Source: Gracilaria vermiculophylla
Taxonomy: Eukaryota; Rhodophyta; Florideophyceae; Gracilariales; Gracilariaceae
Assembly (NCBI GenBank): GCA_019155205.2
Contig: JAHNZQ020000092.1
Coordinates: 77,539-141,538, forward strand
Direction: 5' to 3'
Length of the DNA: 64,000 nucleotides
Positions 34,396 through 45,213 of the stretch are shown piece after piece. A program made the translations under genes and the position numbers. The notes below the pieces were generated by a model that saw only the letters and a list, made by a program, of their open reading frames with translations, had not been told where the DNA came from and did not search any database. Each line of letters opens with the position of its first letter. Within the stretch, counting starts at the first letter, position 1.

Positions 34396-34699
34396 CGTTA
34401 CGTTTAGTGACATACTTGCACAAATGTAATCATGTTTGAGTAATTCTTTTGGTACGACACTACAAGTTAGACGCTGAACTGCAGAAGCCAAATGAACCGA
34501 CGACATAAAGCATCAATTAGTTCGACATCATTCCTACATCTTTTGCGTACGCGCATTCCGCGCCTGCGGTGCCATCAAGCGTTCGCTCGTCTATGCGGAA
34601 CTTAGCGACGCACCCTGAACTACTGCGCAGTTGCGCCTGTGGTTCGAACCCTCAGCCAATTGATAAATCCACGACGCATCTAACTACCAACTTCTAGAT

Positions 34700-36640
34700 C
34701 GTTGAACAGGTCTCTTACTGGAATGTAATGGACCCAGAATTTATGTATATCCTCGAAAGAGAACAACGCACTGAGTTCATGTGACATTTTCATGGCTTCA
34801 GGCATCTTGGCGCCGACAAGACGTACGTCAAAGTAATGCGCCTCGCGTATCGGCCACAGATGTACCGCGCTATCCTTGACTTTGTGCGCAAATGCAGATC
34901 TTGTGAGGAGAAAAAACACCGAACTTGGTTCTACCAGGATGCCGACTGCCACTTTCGTTCCCTCACCGGTGTTGGGAAACCATTTCCATTGCCTTCTTGA
35001 CCGACATTTTGCGAGAAAAATGAAAAGAACACCATTCTCGGATCATAAACAAAACCCTCGAAGCGCCCCCTGTCTATCCCAAACTCAAAGGCCGCCTCGG
35101 CGCAGATTGTTTTGGGCTCTTCGACACGCACAGGTTTTCTAAATTTGAAACCATGTACATGATGAACTCAGACCAAGACTGAAAGTTCGCTTTAAACTTT
35201 TGCTTTAAACTTTTGGTGATCATGGTCGCGTTTGATAAGCTTCCGGAACAATATTTCGATCGTCGCCCACCCAAAAACAGATGGGTCGTCCAAAACACTC
35301 ATGCAGACCCTCTCATCGATTGTGTGCTCCTCCAAACAGGTAGAACTAGCCGAATGGCACCTCGAAATTTCATCACTGGAGTTTGGTTACAGATCCCAAC
35401 GATAAAGAAGCATCTGTCTGCTTTCACTCAAAACCAGTATTGGCTAAGTCCCGCACTCAACGGCAACCCATATCCTGGACAAAACCATTGACAAGGTCGC
35501 AATGGGCTAAGATTCTTGGCGCCAGGCGGTCAAAACCCTGGCTCAAGACAAATTGGACACCGCTGTTGCCCGCTAGTAGTATTATGCAGACTGCCTGTTG
35601 TTCTGAGGAGGGTCGAGGAGATTCAATTAGACACCTGACGTGTCTCTCTGTAGTTTTACGTAGATAGAATGAGCCCTTTTATAGTGCTCGGGAATCGATC
35701 ATTTGAGCTACAGGATTCCTAATGTTCCTGCAGGATTTCGTGGATGGGCACAACTGCTCTATTCCAGTGCGTCATGGTTTCCCAAACGGGATAGTGCAGA
35801 CTTGAGTTTGAATTGTGTAGAATCCTGTCAAGGCCTAGAATTGCGCCGTGCCGTTCTTGAATTACGCTGTACGCGGCTGGTCCTTATGTAATCTGCTGTG
35901 TACGTCACGACACTGCCTCCGCTCTGCACTGAGTCAGAAAAAAATCCAACAGCCTTCTTCTCCGCGCATCACACCCTATGTGCGCGCGCCCGGCAACAAT
36001 CCAGCAAAAGTGGCAGCCATGCTTTATGAGACCCTATCGTGTACTCCAAGCACTCGGACCGGTATCCTGGCGTGTTGAACTACACCAAACTCTGCACCGC
36101 GCGCACGGTTTCTAATTTAGGTTGTGCAGTACAATGCTTTGATAGATTTAAACAAACGCAATCTTCTTTTAATCTTGAACACTCGGCTTGTCTTCTTTCT
36201 TCGGTCAAACGTCATGCTAGGACTGTTCTTGTATAGTGTTCTACATCATTTCTACTATAAAGTATAGTTTTCTATCTTTTCTATTATAATCAATAAAAAT
36301 GCAGATTATGGTCTTCTATAGAATCTTCTAGAAACGTCCAGATCGAAACGTCCAGATCCTGCTAGTTGTATACCTTGTTCAAGAAGCTTCTATATGCTTC
36401 TACGACAGTTTCTACCACGTGTCAAACTTGAACCACTTTGACACTGAGCCAACAGGCCTACTGGACATCGTCATAAACCATGATGGGGTTATAGAACAGG
36501 AAGTGAAGCGCATTCTGGAAAATAGGCGTGCAAATCGGCGTGTTTACTGCCTAACCCAGTTTTTTTGCAGCGATCGCGAATTAGATGCTATTTGTCTACC
36601 GTGCACCGCGTTCACGTAGTTTCGCACGAAAGGTAACGAA
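34700..36640 (+). mobile_element. Gypsy chromovirus remnant H (integrase to chromodomain)
   Basis: The zinc-binding region HLGADKTYVKVMRLAYRP...CRSCEEKK (34795-34915) and the core end (VELAEWHLEISSLEFGY, then AVARQ and YYADCLL near 35560) precede a tail PYRVLQALGPVSWRVELHQT (about 36030-36095). HVSNLNHF and a chromodomain-like QEVKRILENRRANRRVYCL end it at 36419-36619. The frame is heavily shifted, and a solo LTR splits it at 36108-36414. No LTRs of H were found. Confidence 0.72.
36108..36414 (-). repeat. Solo LTR of the F family inside H
   Basis: Matches the F 5' LTR (22984-23268) in reverse orientation. Flanks GCACG (36103-36107) and CCACG (36415-36419) are a likely TSD with one mismatch. 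Removing the LTR joins the integrase tail to HVSNLNHF in one frame. Confidence 0.75.
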
Positions 36641-38816
36641 TTCAACTTGCAACACAGGCCTCATTGAGGACAGTTTCATCCGAGAATGAAGCGAATGTAA
36701 CTTTTAAAACTAATGAATCTGTCGGTTTGCAGTTCAAAAGCGTCGCGCTATGAAAAGCAAGCATTGAAGCCGCATCTCGCAACATGACGCAAGACAACCT
36801 TGCAATCTCTGAGCACGTCGCCTCATTCAAACCAAGTAGCAACAACGCGCCGTGTGCTTCAAGCACTCTAATCACACGTCGCAAAGTTCATGCGTGCGAC
36901 TATATAGCGCCGCGCGATACGAAAAATCAAGTAAATATAGCAGTAAGTAGTACACTTAACATCTAGTTAATTGAAACGCTATAGATCACAGCCAGACCCA
37001 CTGAAGAGAGCGTGAGAGTGACCAGAATCCTTCCAGCTCTCCTGTGTTGCATTCATACCTCACAAGAAAAACGCAGTTGTCTGCATCATTGATGCCCTCT
37101 GGGACTCAATGCATGCGATCGACCGTTGCGTTTTAGAGTAAAAAGGCAACGGGCACAGAACTCTTTGTATGCCTTCCCTTTGCAGACCATTAAGATCTGG
37201 CACAACGCTGGGAAGAAGAGCAATACCCGCTAGTACTGGGTTCAAGCTGAAAAAATATATGACGACGAAAAGCATATGTACTGTTTTCATTTTTTGGATG
37301 AAAGCCGTCCGAATTCGGGTTCTCTTAAACAAAAATGAATGGTAATTCAGGATGCAAAAATCTGTCATTTTGTTAAGTTGTGGATTCACAAAAGTTCATA
37401 GCTCTTTCAGTTTTCGAACTTTAAGACAGGAGGGTGCTCAAATCAAAGCAAACTGCCATACCATGGGAAACAGGCAAAAACCTCACGTCACCCTTACTGT
37501 CAGTTAAAAATAGAAACATTTTGTATTTTTGAGTTCTAGATATACGGTAACGTGTAGGAGACATAAAAACGCAACAGCGATTTCCCTGTTTCATAGATGA
37601 GATCATATCTATTGAGCGATCAAGCGCAAAGACTTTTACCGCCCCAAGAAAAAATATAGGATGCACATTATCGCTGCAGTTTGGCCTCTGCGACATCAAT
37701 GATATGATTATGGAAGATGTCAAGTCATACCCTTTTTAATTGAGAAACAATAACAGGCTATGCTAAATTTGCGTGTTGCCATTTAAATTGACAGAAGACA
37801 CTGCAACATTTTGAAGTGCTAAGGGGACTCATTATTTGATGTCGTGTGCAGATAGGTTGGAGAGTTATTCTAGGCTTTCAATGAGTACTTAAGCGGTCTG
37901 GACACAAATCCAAAACCGAGAGATTAGGCGACAGTGTTGACGAGTGTCGGGCTCTACGTGCTCGAGCGTGGGCAATGATCGCAAACTTAGCGAGTGCGAT
38001 ATGGTGCGCGCACGCAGTAGCAGAGAACGGGCACATTCCTTGGCGTTTGGCTCTGTCCAGATTTGGTCGGTGTTGCGCAAGGGGTTTCTTTTATAGGGTG
38101 TACCCTGCAGTCGGTTCCTCACTATGTAACGAAGCGCAAAGCAAATCGGACAGGCCCATCCGTGTCTAGTGAACCGGTCGTAGAGTTTAGAAACCGGCTG
38201 GCAAGGTTCAAACACTTGCCTTGATGCATTCTGTACGTTCCCGGTAACCTCCCTAACGCAGGACCAGACTCAAGTGCGCAGCCATTCGCCAAACCGATAA
38301 CGCACATTGAGTATGTTACAACAGACATCTACATCGCTCTTGCTGTGTTTTCAACAATAAATACTGTTTTGTTCTGATCTGTTATAACTCATGTTCTGCT
38401 GTTCCCTGCATTAGTTGGGCTTCCTTGTCACCCCGAATCACAACTATTTGATAATAATCTTTTCGCGTTTGTCTAATTGGCTTTTGCTCATCTGTGTACT
38501 ACTGTCTGACGTTTTAAAATTACATTTTCTAGTTCATTTGCTAATGTGCTTTGATGCGCTTCGATTTCATGAAATTGCAGTTGCTCTTTGTTTTGCATTG
38601 ATTTGAAAAGAAGACCAAATTGAAGAGACAATAGTGTATTCTGTTTTTAGTAAGGAATATGTAATCAAGATTTCCTCGCATCTTTCTTTCCGTCTTTATG
38701 AGAGTTGGGTATTGACAAATACAATAATATGTGTGAAGCAGTTGGATCATGATTCTTTTTCACTAGTAAAGCACGCAATCAAAGTTCTATTTATTTTCTA
38801 CATTCATCAGTATAAG
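36641..38816. other. Gap between retrotransposon relics and the zinc-finger gene
   Basis: About 2.2 kb with no supported gene. One short minus-strand frame from ATG 37290 to 37060 (76 codons) starts with a hydrophobic MKTVHMLFVVIYFFSL segment that could be a signal peptide; nothing else supports it. Parts near 37.9-38.4 kb look like worn LTR DNA but have no partner here. Confidence 0.45.
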
Positions 38817-40535
38817 TTATTCCGAATTTCTGGGATTATAATGCCTTGCTCGTTTGTGGTTGGAGAAGGAACCAGCATTCTTGTACGATTTGCGGCAAAT
38901 CCAGCAGGTGTCTTGACAACGTCCTGCTCTATGCGTATCCATATCAGCTTTGTTGCACGTGCTGTACGCACACTTTTCACAAGTGTACAGGTGACATTCC
39001 CGTCGATGAGCTGCAAAGCGAATTCCGTCTGGAAACTTCCTTTTGCAGTTCGGGCATTCAAGTTTTGGACCTATAAACGCTCGACTTTTTCGCGGCTTTT
39101 TAGCAACTCCTCTCCTCGGTTGTGCGGCCTGTGTTGCAGAAGGCTGACGCGTTGGCAGCATTGGAACAGGTTGAATTTCATCGCTTTCAGGAGCGGATGG
39201 CTGTACCTCCTGGTGAGCTCTTCGCACGCTCCTATTTTGTTGGCGAGGATGAACTGCTGTAGCTCGCCCGGTTCGCCCTGTCAATCTGTGAGGCGAGGGC
39301 CCTGAGCGTCCACGGCCTGAAATTGTTCTACGAGCTGAAGAAGAATGCTGTCGTAGCATTGCTTGAATCGCTTCACGTTGGCTGTCATCCATAATTTCTT
39401 GAAAAGGCACCCAAAAGCTAGGTTCTTCGCGATTTTGTTCCGTGAGATGTCCCACCGTGGCTTGTCCAGATAAAGGCCCAGGACGTTGCTGAACAGAACT
39501 CTGGGGCGCAGAAAGTTGGATATCTGAACGCTGTTGTCCCGATTGCTGGATACTAGAACGCTGAAGTCGGGAATCTTGGACTGGAAGCAACGCTAGCAGT
39601 TCTTGACGTTGGTCCTCTTGCAAAATTGGTTCAAGAATCCAGGTCGTTCTTCGACCTGGGCTCGATGATCGATCTCTTCTTCGCCTGGCTGGCTGAGCTC
39701 CCGAGGACTGATGTGCTATTAACTCTTGCATGGCCCGACGTTGATCATTTGTGGGATTTGCTGATTCTTCACTTAATGAACGTGCTCTACTTTGTCGACT
39801 GGACTGAGCCTGACGTTGAGGGCTTCTTGATGATCTTCCTCTGAAAAGTGGTGGTTCTGCTCTATCCTGAATTGAACCCGCTCGGCGGGGAATTGGAGGC
39901 GGTGGATTTTCAACTTCAGAAAGCTGTTTTGAAACAAACTCTCGAAGCGCTTGTCGCTGGTCGTCTTGCAAAATTGGTTCAAACTGGGGTGGAAAATTGC
40001 TGCCTACATTTGAAAGACGAACTCTGCCGTCTTGTGACAACCGCGATGTAAAAGGATTGTCTGCAGTTACTTCGCGGTTTGATTGGCGTCGGGGATTACC
40101 AAGTGCAAATCGATTCGAAGGTCCTGATTGTCCACCACCACGGCTTGGAGAAGCACTACGACGCTGCTGTGCCGGTTGACCTCTCAGTTGCTGCCGGGAA
40201 AGCATTGACTGAGCTGCTCGTTGTTGATTGTTTCTCGTTGCTGGGAGAAGACTCTCCACAACTGTTTGACGTTGAACATCATGCATTATAGGTTCAAGTT
40301 CCTGGACTGGCATGACTGGTACGTCTTGGCTACTTGAGGGCTGGGTGATTTGATTGTCTGCGCCGAGACGACGAGAAGGTAGAGAACCTGTATTTGACCT
40401 TTTCCTAGGCTGACGTGCTCGAGAGTTACTGCCAGATGCACTTCCTGAACTTTCTGTACTGTTTTGCTGTGCGAGTGATAGTCGCGACGCACGTGAGCGC
40501 TTCAGATCACTTCCTTGGCGAGTATTTCTATTCAT
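38817..40535 (-). CDS. C2H2 zinc-finger protein with five DDQRQ-type repeats
   Basis: Single open frame of 572 residues from ATG 40535 to a stop at 38817, without introns. Residues 1-490 are Gln/Ser/Arg-rich and look disordered. Within them a short motif recurs at about residues 80-97, 185-204, 262-276, 301-320 and 378-396, with consensus [LF]EPI[LM]x[DE]DQRQ followed by an amphipathic AL/AIxxL stretch. The C-terminus has three zinc fingers: C494-C497-H510-H515, C519-C522-H535-C540 and C544-C547-H560-H565. The long ORF, low-complexity but non-random composition and terminal fingers support a real nuclear protein, perhaps a transcription regulator. The repeats may bind one partner in several copies. 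No known family was recognised. Plus-strand frames over it are shadows. Confidence 0.8.
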   Translation of the reverse strand: MNRNTRQGSDLKRSRASRLSLAQQNSTESSGSASGSNSRARQPRKRSNTGSLPSRRLGADNQITQPSSSQDVPVMPVQELEPIMHDVQRQTVVESLLPATRNNQQRAAQSMLSRQQLRGQPAQQRRSASPSRGGGQSGPSNRFALGNPRRQSNREVTADNPFTSRLSQDGRVRLSNVGSNFPPQFEPILQDDQRQALREFVSKQLSEVENPPPPIPRRAGSIQDRAEPPLFRGRSSRSPQRQAQSSRQSRARSLSEESANPTNDQRRAMQELIAHQSSGAQPARRRRDRSSSPGRRTTWILEPILQEDQRQELLALLPVQDSRLQRSSIQQSGQQRSDIQLSAPQSSVQQRPGPLSGQATVGHLTEQNREEPSFWVPFQEIMDDSQREAIQAMLRQHSSSARRTISGRGRSGPSPHRLTGRTGRATAVHPRQQNRSVRRAHQEVQPSAPESDEIQPVPMLPTRQPSATQAAQPRRGVAKKPRKSRAFIGPKLECPNCKRKFPDGIRFAAHRRECHLYTCEKCAYSTCNKADMDTHRAGRCQDTCWICRKSYKNAGSFSNHKRARHYNPRNSE

Positions 40536-42711
40536 CGTACTTGTTCTTATGAGACACCTTTGTGAGTGAGAATAAAGTTCCTTTCGATGAGAATACCCAT
40601 TGCTGAGATTTGAAAAACGTACATCTTTCTTTTAACCTGATAACTAAAGAGCTACCACAGAGAGAAATTTTGTGAAAGCCTCACATAATTGTAGATATGA
40701 GAATAACTGCCGTCAATGATATAATTTTTAATTGTTAACTGACATTTTACTTGACCAGTTCTACTCTTCGTATGAAGTACCTTATATCAATTATGTTCTT
40801 ATGAGCTAAATATCTTGCTAAAGATTGTAAATTATTATTTGAAGGATGCCTTGTTCTTTCAGTTCTTTTATTTTGGCTCTGAAAATATTCATATATTGTT
40901 CTACATCCACGTCCAAATAACACACTCGGAATAACTGGTACATTCTGTATTACGTTATGTTTGCATTCAAATGGTACAGATTGTGAGTCATAAAACTTAA
41001 AACCTCTTTACAGTAGAACTCAATAACCTCTTATTCATGCTGAGACGAAAACTGGAATGCTCGACTATTCTTAGATACATTATTTTTTTTTATGTTTCTT
41101 TCTTGAAAATTGTTGACATGAGGATAAAATCTATGAGTACTAATGTTCGGGTATGTAAATACAATTCATTAAATATTATTCATAAGAAAAGAGCGTGTAT
41201 TTCATCCATTTTATTCCACCAAAACCAAAACTTATATTTTTCAGGTTATTAATTTCGTAAATAGTTATTGTATTCGAAAAATTGTTTTTCATCTCGAAAA
41301 ACTTTTCATTTCTATCACGAGCAAATTTTACATTAACATACGTAATGTTTAATAATTATATGTAGATTTCAAGAAACGGTGACCGGAACGAGAAGGGAAA
41401 GACGTAAAAAAGATAATTATCATTTCTATTTCGCGTTTTGACTGTTTGAGGAAAGAGAAAAAGAATTGAAGAAAAAGCCACTGACAAACATTCACAGCAA
41501 GCTATATAAATTGGTCTTTTCTGTTCGAATGTTGTATCAGGACTTCTAAAAATGAAAATTGTACTGGATCTTACGACTAGCAAAACGCCTGACTGCTTAC
41601 GTTTTTGAGGTTTGAGCTATAGTTAACAAAAACACGCAGAATGCAAATAAAATTCTTTAGAATTTTAATAATCGTTTTTTTTACACCGAAAAACGCTAAG
41701 GTAGATATAGTAGCAACTAATTCTTTCGTTAAGGTTTGTTTTACCAGGCATGGTTTTATGTTTGAAGTTGCCCAAGAAATATCGTGCATAGGAGATTGTT
41801 ATAAGATAATCACGGGATGTTTGTCACATGAATTTCATTGTTCATAATTTCTGAATTCTGTCCCTTTGATCATTGCCATAGTTGAAAGCGTAAACTGGCT
41901 CAACGTAAGAGCTCTTGATTTCTCAAAAATATACGAGAAAGTAATCGCATTGTAATTATTGGATGACATTAAACTCTCATAGATATACTTTTAATAGGAG
42001 AAAAAACCAATTGATGGCCTAAACAAAAGATAAATATGACTTTATTTGAAGCATTACAAATATTTAGTGTTTAATAATAAGATACAACCACCTTCCTAGG
42101 AAAATAAACGAAAAGTACTGATTCGAGCTGAAATGGTTGAAAAGCTTTAGTGCTTTATCATTTTCTTATCACAGCAACTAATGTTTTGTATGTATATTAT
42201 TGCATTATTAAAATGAAAAACAAATCATTGATATATGCAAAAATTGACAGAAACGATTATATTTGTCAATTTGTACCTTTGATTCTTGGGATTCGTCAGC
42301 AATTCTGGCGGTCTGTTTTCCAAGAATTTTTATTTTTCAGATTCACAGATTCACTCGCATTTTTACAGAACAACATTCACTATTGGCAATGACTCTTTGG
42401 AATTCATTAACGAATTTATAAGCAAAACTCCCATACTGGTTCACAGCAATGCAACTTATAGCAGAACGTTGGAGGCCTTGAGAGTTATTATTAAGCATCG
42501 CATGCTATAAATCAAACTTGAAAATCATCTGTATTTAGTCCTATGCAAAAATTAGCGATTAGAGAATGTACATTAAAATCCTACAACTATGAACAGAATG
42601 CCACGCATCTTTTTCCTAAAAGACTGAGAGAAGGCAATCTTCTATCCTGGAGCATACAGTACACCTAGAAAAAATATGCACTGCAAGTCAATATTTCACG
42701 ACCTCTGTTCG
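40536..42711. other. AT-rich intergenic region
   Basis: About 2.2 kb, clearly AT-rich, separating the 5' end of the zinc-finger gene from the 3' end of the first LPMO gene. No TATA box was identified for the zinc-finger gene. Possible small coding pieces on the plus strand (41641-41847; 42286-42510, after a TTTTTATTTTTCAG splice-acceptor-like site at 42340) have no recognisable domain. Confidence 0.5.
42286..42510 (+). CDS. Short unsupported reading frame, possible exon
   Basis: 75 codons, the last part rich in ordinary residues (TFTIGNDSLEFINEFISKTP). A pyrimidine tract ending in CAG at 42340 could be an acceptor for a final exon ending at TAA 42510. No homology was recognised and no donor partner was found. 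Recorded only because it is the least random frame in the region. Confidence 0.15.
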   Translation: MGFVSNSGGLFSKNFYFSDSQIHSHFYRTTFTIGNDSLEFINEFISKTPILVHSNATYSRTLEALRVIIKHRML

Positions 42712-43989
42712 TCACTGTTGTTCCTGTGAGCCTGGCGATAAACTCCACCAGAAACGGCATCTGAACTCTGTAACATGATCAATGAAAACGCAGACATGCT
42801 CTTCGTCACAACAAGGGGTGCCACCATCACAGGTTTTGTCAAGAGTGATGCAGTTTTGAGCAGCGGTTTCGAGCTCTGTTTGCTTGCGATCCCCAGAATC
42901 TTCATCAACAATAATAGTATCTTGCTGCGATGAACCATTTGAAGCCCCGGATACCTCCGGAGATGCATCATCAGTACTACTGGTGTCTTCGCCTTCAACA
43001 GGAGCTGATACAGGCTGCGGTAAGGATGGCGCTGGTACATCGCCTGCACTTGACCCATCGGCTGTAATTTGGACATCGGCGCAAGACCAAAATTCTTCTG
43101 GCACAGCATTTCCGCCACATTCCTGCATGGTTTCACTGTACGTACCACGTGCACCACCATCAGAGTCACACGTTGTGCCAAACGGATAGTTATAATTGAC
43201 GAAGTAATCTTTGAAACCTCGCGGGGCACAAGAGTTGGCCGTTGCCCAGTACCATTGCACGACACAGTGCTTACATTCGAAATCGGCTGGAAGTTGATAA
43301 CGCATGGTTCCAGAATCTCCTCCAACAATGTGCACGCCAACGTGGCCCGTATTTCGACAGGGCACGTACCAGCGTCCAGGATATGCGGCGTCTATGGGGC
43401 CGCATTCGTGGATTGTTTGCGTCGATGGATTTTCACAGCTAGAGTGAGGAACACGATTGAGTTTGACACAGTGGTTGTTCACAAAGCAACTGGCGTCAAT
43501 GTCGGGCTTTCCACAGGTATCCAGATTGCAAAGGAAGAATTCAAAATAGCCGTTGTGATTAGTATCTATCTCAGCGACGAAATCAACCTGCTGACCTTTG
43601 CGCCATTTGGAAACCATCGGTATCTCGGAGTATGGCATGAACTGACCGCCCACCATGTGCGCCTTGTCGCCCTTTGCATCTCCACAAAGTCCTGTTCTCG
43701 TAGCCGTGCCGAAAAAGTTTTTCGTCGGTTCGTACACAGTCCATCCTTCAGGAGGTAGATTTCCTGTTACTGCATCTTTTCCACCGCCGTTAAGACAATG
43801 GGGACAGTAGTCTGGCACCATTTCGTTCATGTCCATTCCCGGGGGATCGACATCAGGTTTGCACTTGTCTGTGTGATAGGCGCCGCGTTGACGTGGGGTG
43901 CACATCATGCCGTGCGCATTAGCGACGGAGAACACGGATAAAACTGCAAGAAGCACAAAAAGAGGCGATGCGGAAACGTTGGAAACCAT
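42712..43989 (-). CDS. Secreted AA15-like lytic polysaccharide monooxygenase (LPMO)
   Basis: 425 residues. The start at 43989 was chosen because the minus strand reads GCCGCCACCATGG there, a perfect Kozak context, and it yields a signal peptide (1-25) cleaved just before His26. A longer frame adds 19 poor residues. After cleavage His26 is the N-terminus, as the copper histidine brace requires. His145 in TNHNGYFEFFLC is the expected second histidine. VQWYWATANSC (about 244-254) and EEFWSCADVQI (298-308), with the axial aromatic, complete the AA15/chitin-binding-4 pattern. An acidic Ser/Thr linker (309-378) leads to a six-Cys end (C380, C387, C393, C394, C400, C411). It probably oxidises chitin, cellulose or a related cell-wall glycan outside the cell; the substrate cannot be told. 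Confidence 0.88.
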   Translation of the reverse strand: MVSNVSASPLFVLLAVLSVFSVANAHGMMCTPRQRGAYHTDKCKPDVDPPGMDMNEMVPDYCPHCLNGGGKDAVTGNLPPEGWTVYEPTKNFFGTATRTGLCGDAKGDKAHMVGGQFMPYSEIPMVSKWRKGQQVDFVAEIDTNHNGYFEFFLCNLDTCGKPDIDASCFVNNHCVKLNRVPHSSCENPSTQTIHECGPIDAAYPGRWYVPCRNTGHVGVHIVGGDSGTMRYQLPADFECKHCVVQWYWATANSCAPRGFKDYFVNYNYPFGTTCDSDGGARGTYSETMQECGGNAVPEEFWSCADVQITADGSSAGDVPAPSLPQPVSAPVEGEDTSSTDDASPEVSGASNGSSQQDTIIVDEDSGDRKQTELETAAQNCITLDKTCDGGTPCCDEEHVCVFIDHVTEFRCRFWWSLSPGSQEQQ

Positions 43990-44178
43990 GGTGGCGGCGC
44001 GTGTGTTTGTTGCAGAGCGCAACAAAGTCGCAAAATGATGATCCAAGGCAGAGGCGCTGCGCTCTTTCTTGTCTGATTAGGGAAAGGATGGGCAGTTTTC
44101 GGCGAGTAACGCGATGAGATACAAGACGGAGTGACGGAGAGTTTTGACCTTGAGACGGGCGTGGGGTAGAGAGCCTGC

Positions 44179-44185
44179 TTTATAG
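44179..44185 (-). promoter_or_regulatory. TATA box of the AA15-like gene
   Basis: The minus strand reads CTATAAAG about 190 bases upstream of the chosen ATG, nearly the same distance as for the second LPMO-like gene. This supports the orientation and start. Confidence 0.65.
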
Positions 44186-44189
44186 CGCT

Positions 44190-45104
44190 TGCTGGAGGCG
44201 GAATGATGTTCCGATTATGAAACTCTGTCCGGGCGAGCAGCGTAGCGCAGTGCTATGATTTTCAACTACGAACAGGAATTTGTGGGTAGTCTGACGTTGA
44301 CGGGCTTAGAGAAAAACTGGAAGGCGAGCAAGCAATGTGTAGGCGCCACGCATCGGCGAGTTTAGACGGAAGATGGAAATCGGGCCATTTGTTGGATTAT
44401 GCCGCCGATAAACAGCGGTACGCTGGAGGATGTCCCTGCAGCGCGGCCAAAAGCGCCGAAGGCGGCCGGGAACGTAGGTGGTGCGGCGGCGGGCACGAAG
44501 TTTGGCACACAGCGCTGTAGCGGCCGCTGCGCGACACGGTGGAAAGCGCGCGCACGCGCAAGTGCGCGAAAGAACGATGCGGCGCCCACACGTGGCGCGC
44601 TGTGCACTATGCCGGTGCACAGTAAGCAGACATGCCCCAGATACGAGTGGGCGCCGAATTTTGGTTCCAACCCAATTGCCCAATTTTACAGCGCCAAGTG
44701 GCGCATGCAGCATCCTCTTTGTCAGCGATACAAGCGCTTATCGTTTAGCCTCCAACGTGGCCTTCTTCCACAAGGACACCGCGCCGCATCCGCCGCCCAC
44801 TGTAAATGGATTTGCCACCTCCGATTTGCTGGCGTCGCTCCAACTTACAGTATAAAGCTACACGTGTATGAGGTCAAACTACCCAACCAAGCCGACATCC
44901 GTGGCATTCCATCTTATCCAATTTCAACTCTGCTGTGCTCAGCGCTTCGTTCCCTCCGACAGCCGCTCTGCTTTTCTGCTTTTCACGTCCGTCAATTCTC
45001 TTCCCGCTGTTGACACGTTTCGGAAGCATTATGTTCTTCACTATAGAAAGCATAGGTCATCATCTTTACAGCCTATCGTAAAAATCAACCTCTAAGATTT
45101 CATC
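44190..45104. other. Intergenic region with an unassigned plus-strand TATA box
   Basis: Upstream of the AA15-like gene; the part at 44380-44620 is GC-rich. A plus-strand TATAAAG at 44851-44857 is followed by pyrimidine-rich DNA but no convincing coding frame before the galaxin-like gene's 3' end. The 204-codon plus frame across 44399-45013 has no recognisable domain and is not called. Confidence 0.45.
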
Positions 45105-45213
45105 TTAAATGTGCTGCTCAGCTGGAACGGGGCCGTTCTCGAAGTAGTCTAAGATACCGATTGCGCTGAGGTATGGAATACGCTTCTCAACTCTTCGGCT
45201 GCTAACCCGGCAA

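Larger units (their letters stand above)
22984..34400 (+). mobile_element. Copia-type retrotransposon F, broken by nested insertions
   Basis: AT-rich plus-strand Copia relic: 5' LTR (22984-23268), a degenerate half-tRNA primer site, gag pieces (23300-24099 and 25554-25800), protease (about 26020-26160), and integrase in two parts (26200-26660 and 33723-34395). It is interrupted by a GC-rich insertion (24105-25548) and by Gypsy element G (26666-33717). At both interruptions its reading frame resumes after one copy of a 5-bp TSD. RT and RNase H are missing, so the 3' end is lost. Confidence 0.82.

Noticed and set aside
34545..34655. Possible tRNA or tRNA-derived element (GGTTCGAACCC near 34632)
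   Set aside because: A B-box-like T loop is present but no A box, anticodon arm or acceptor stem could be folded around it.
38846..40291. Several plus-strand frames within the zinc-finger gene
   Set aside because: Shadows of the 572-codon minus-strand frame, which alone has zinc fingers and internal repeats.
44399..45013. 204-codon plus-strand frame upstream of the AA15-like gene
   Set aside because: No recognisable domain or signal peptide, composition follows local GC, and it spans the candidate promoter at 44851.
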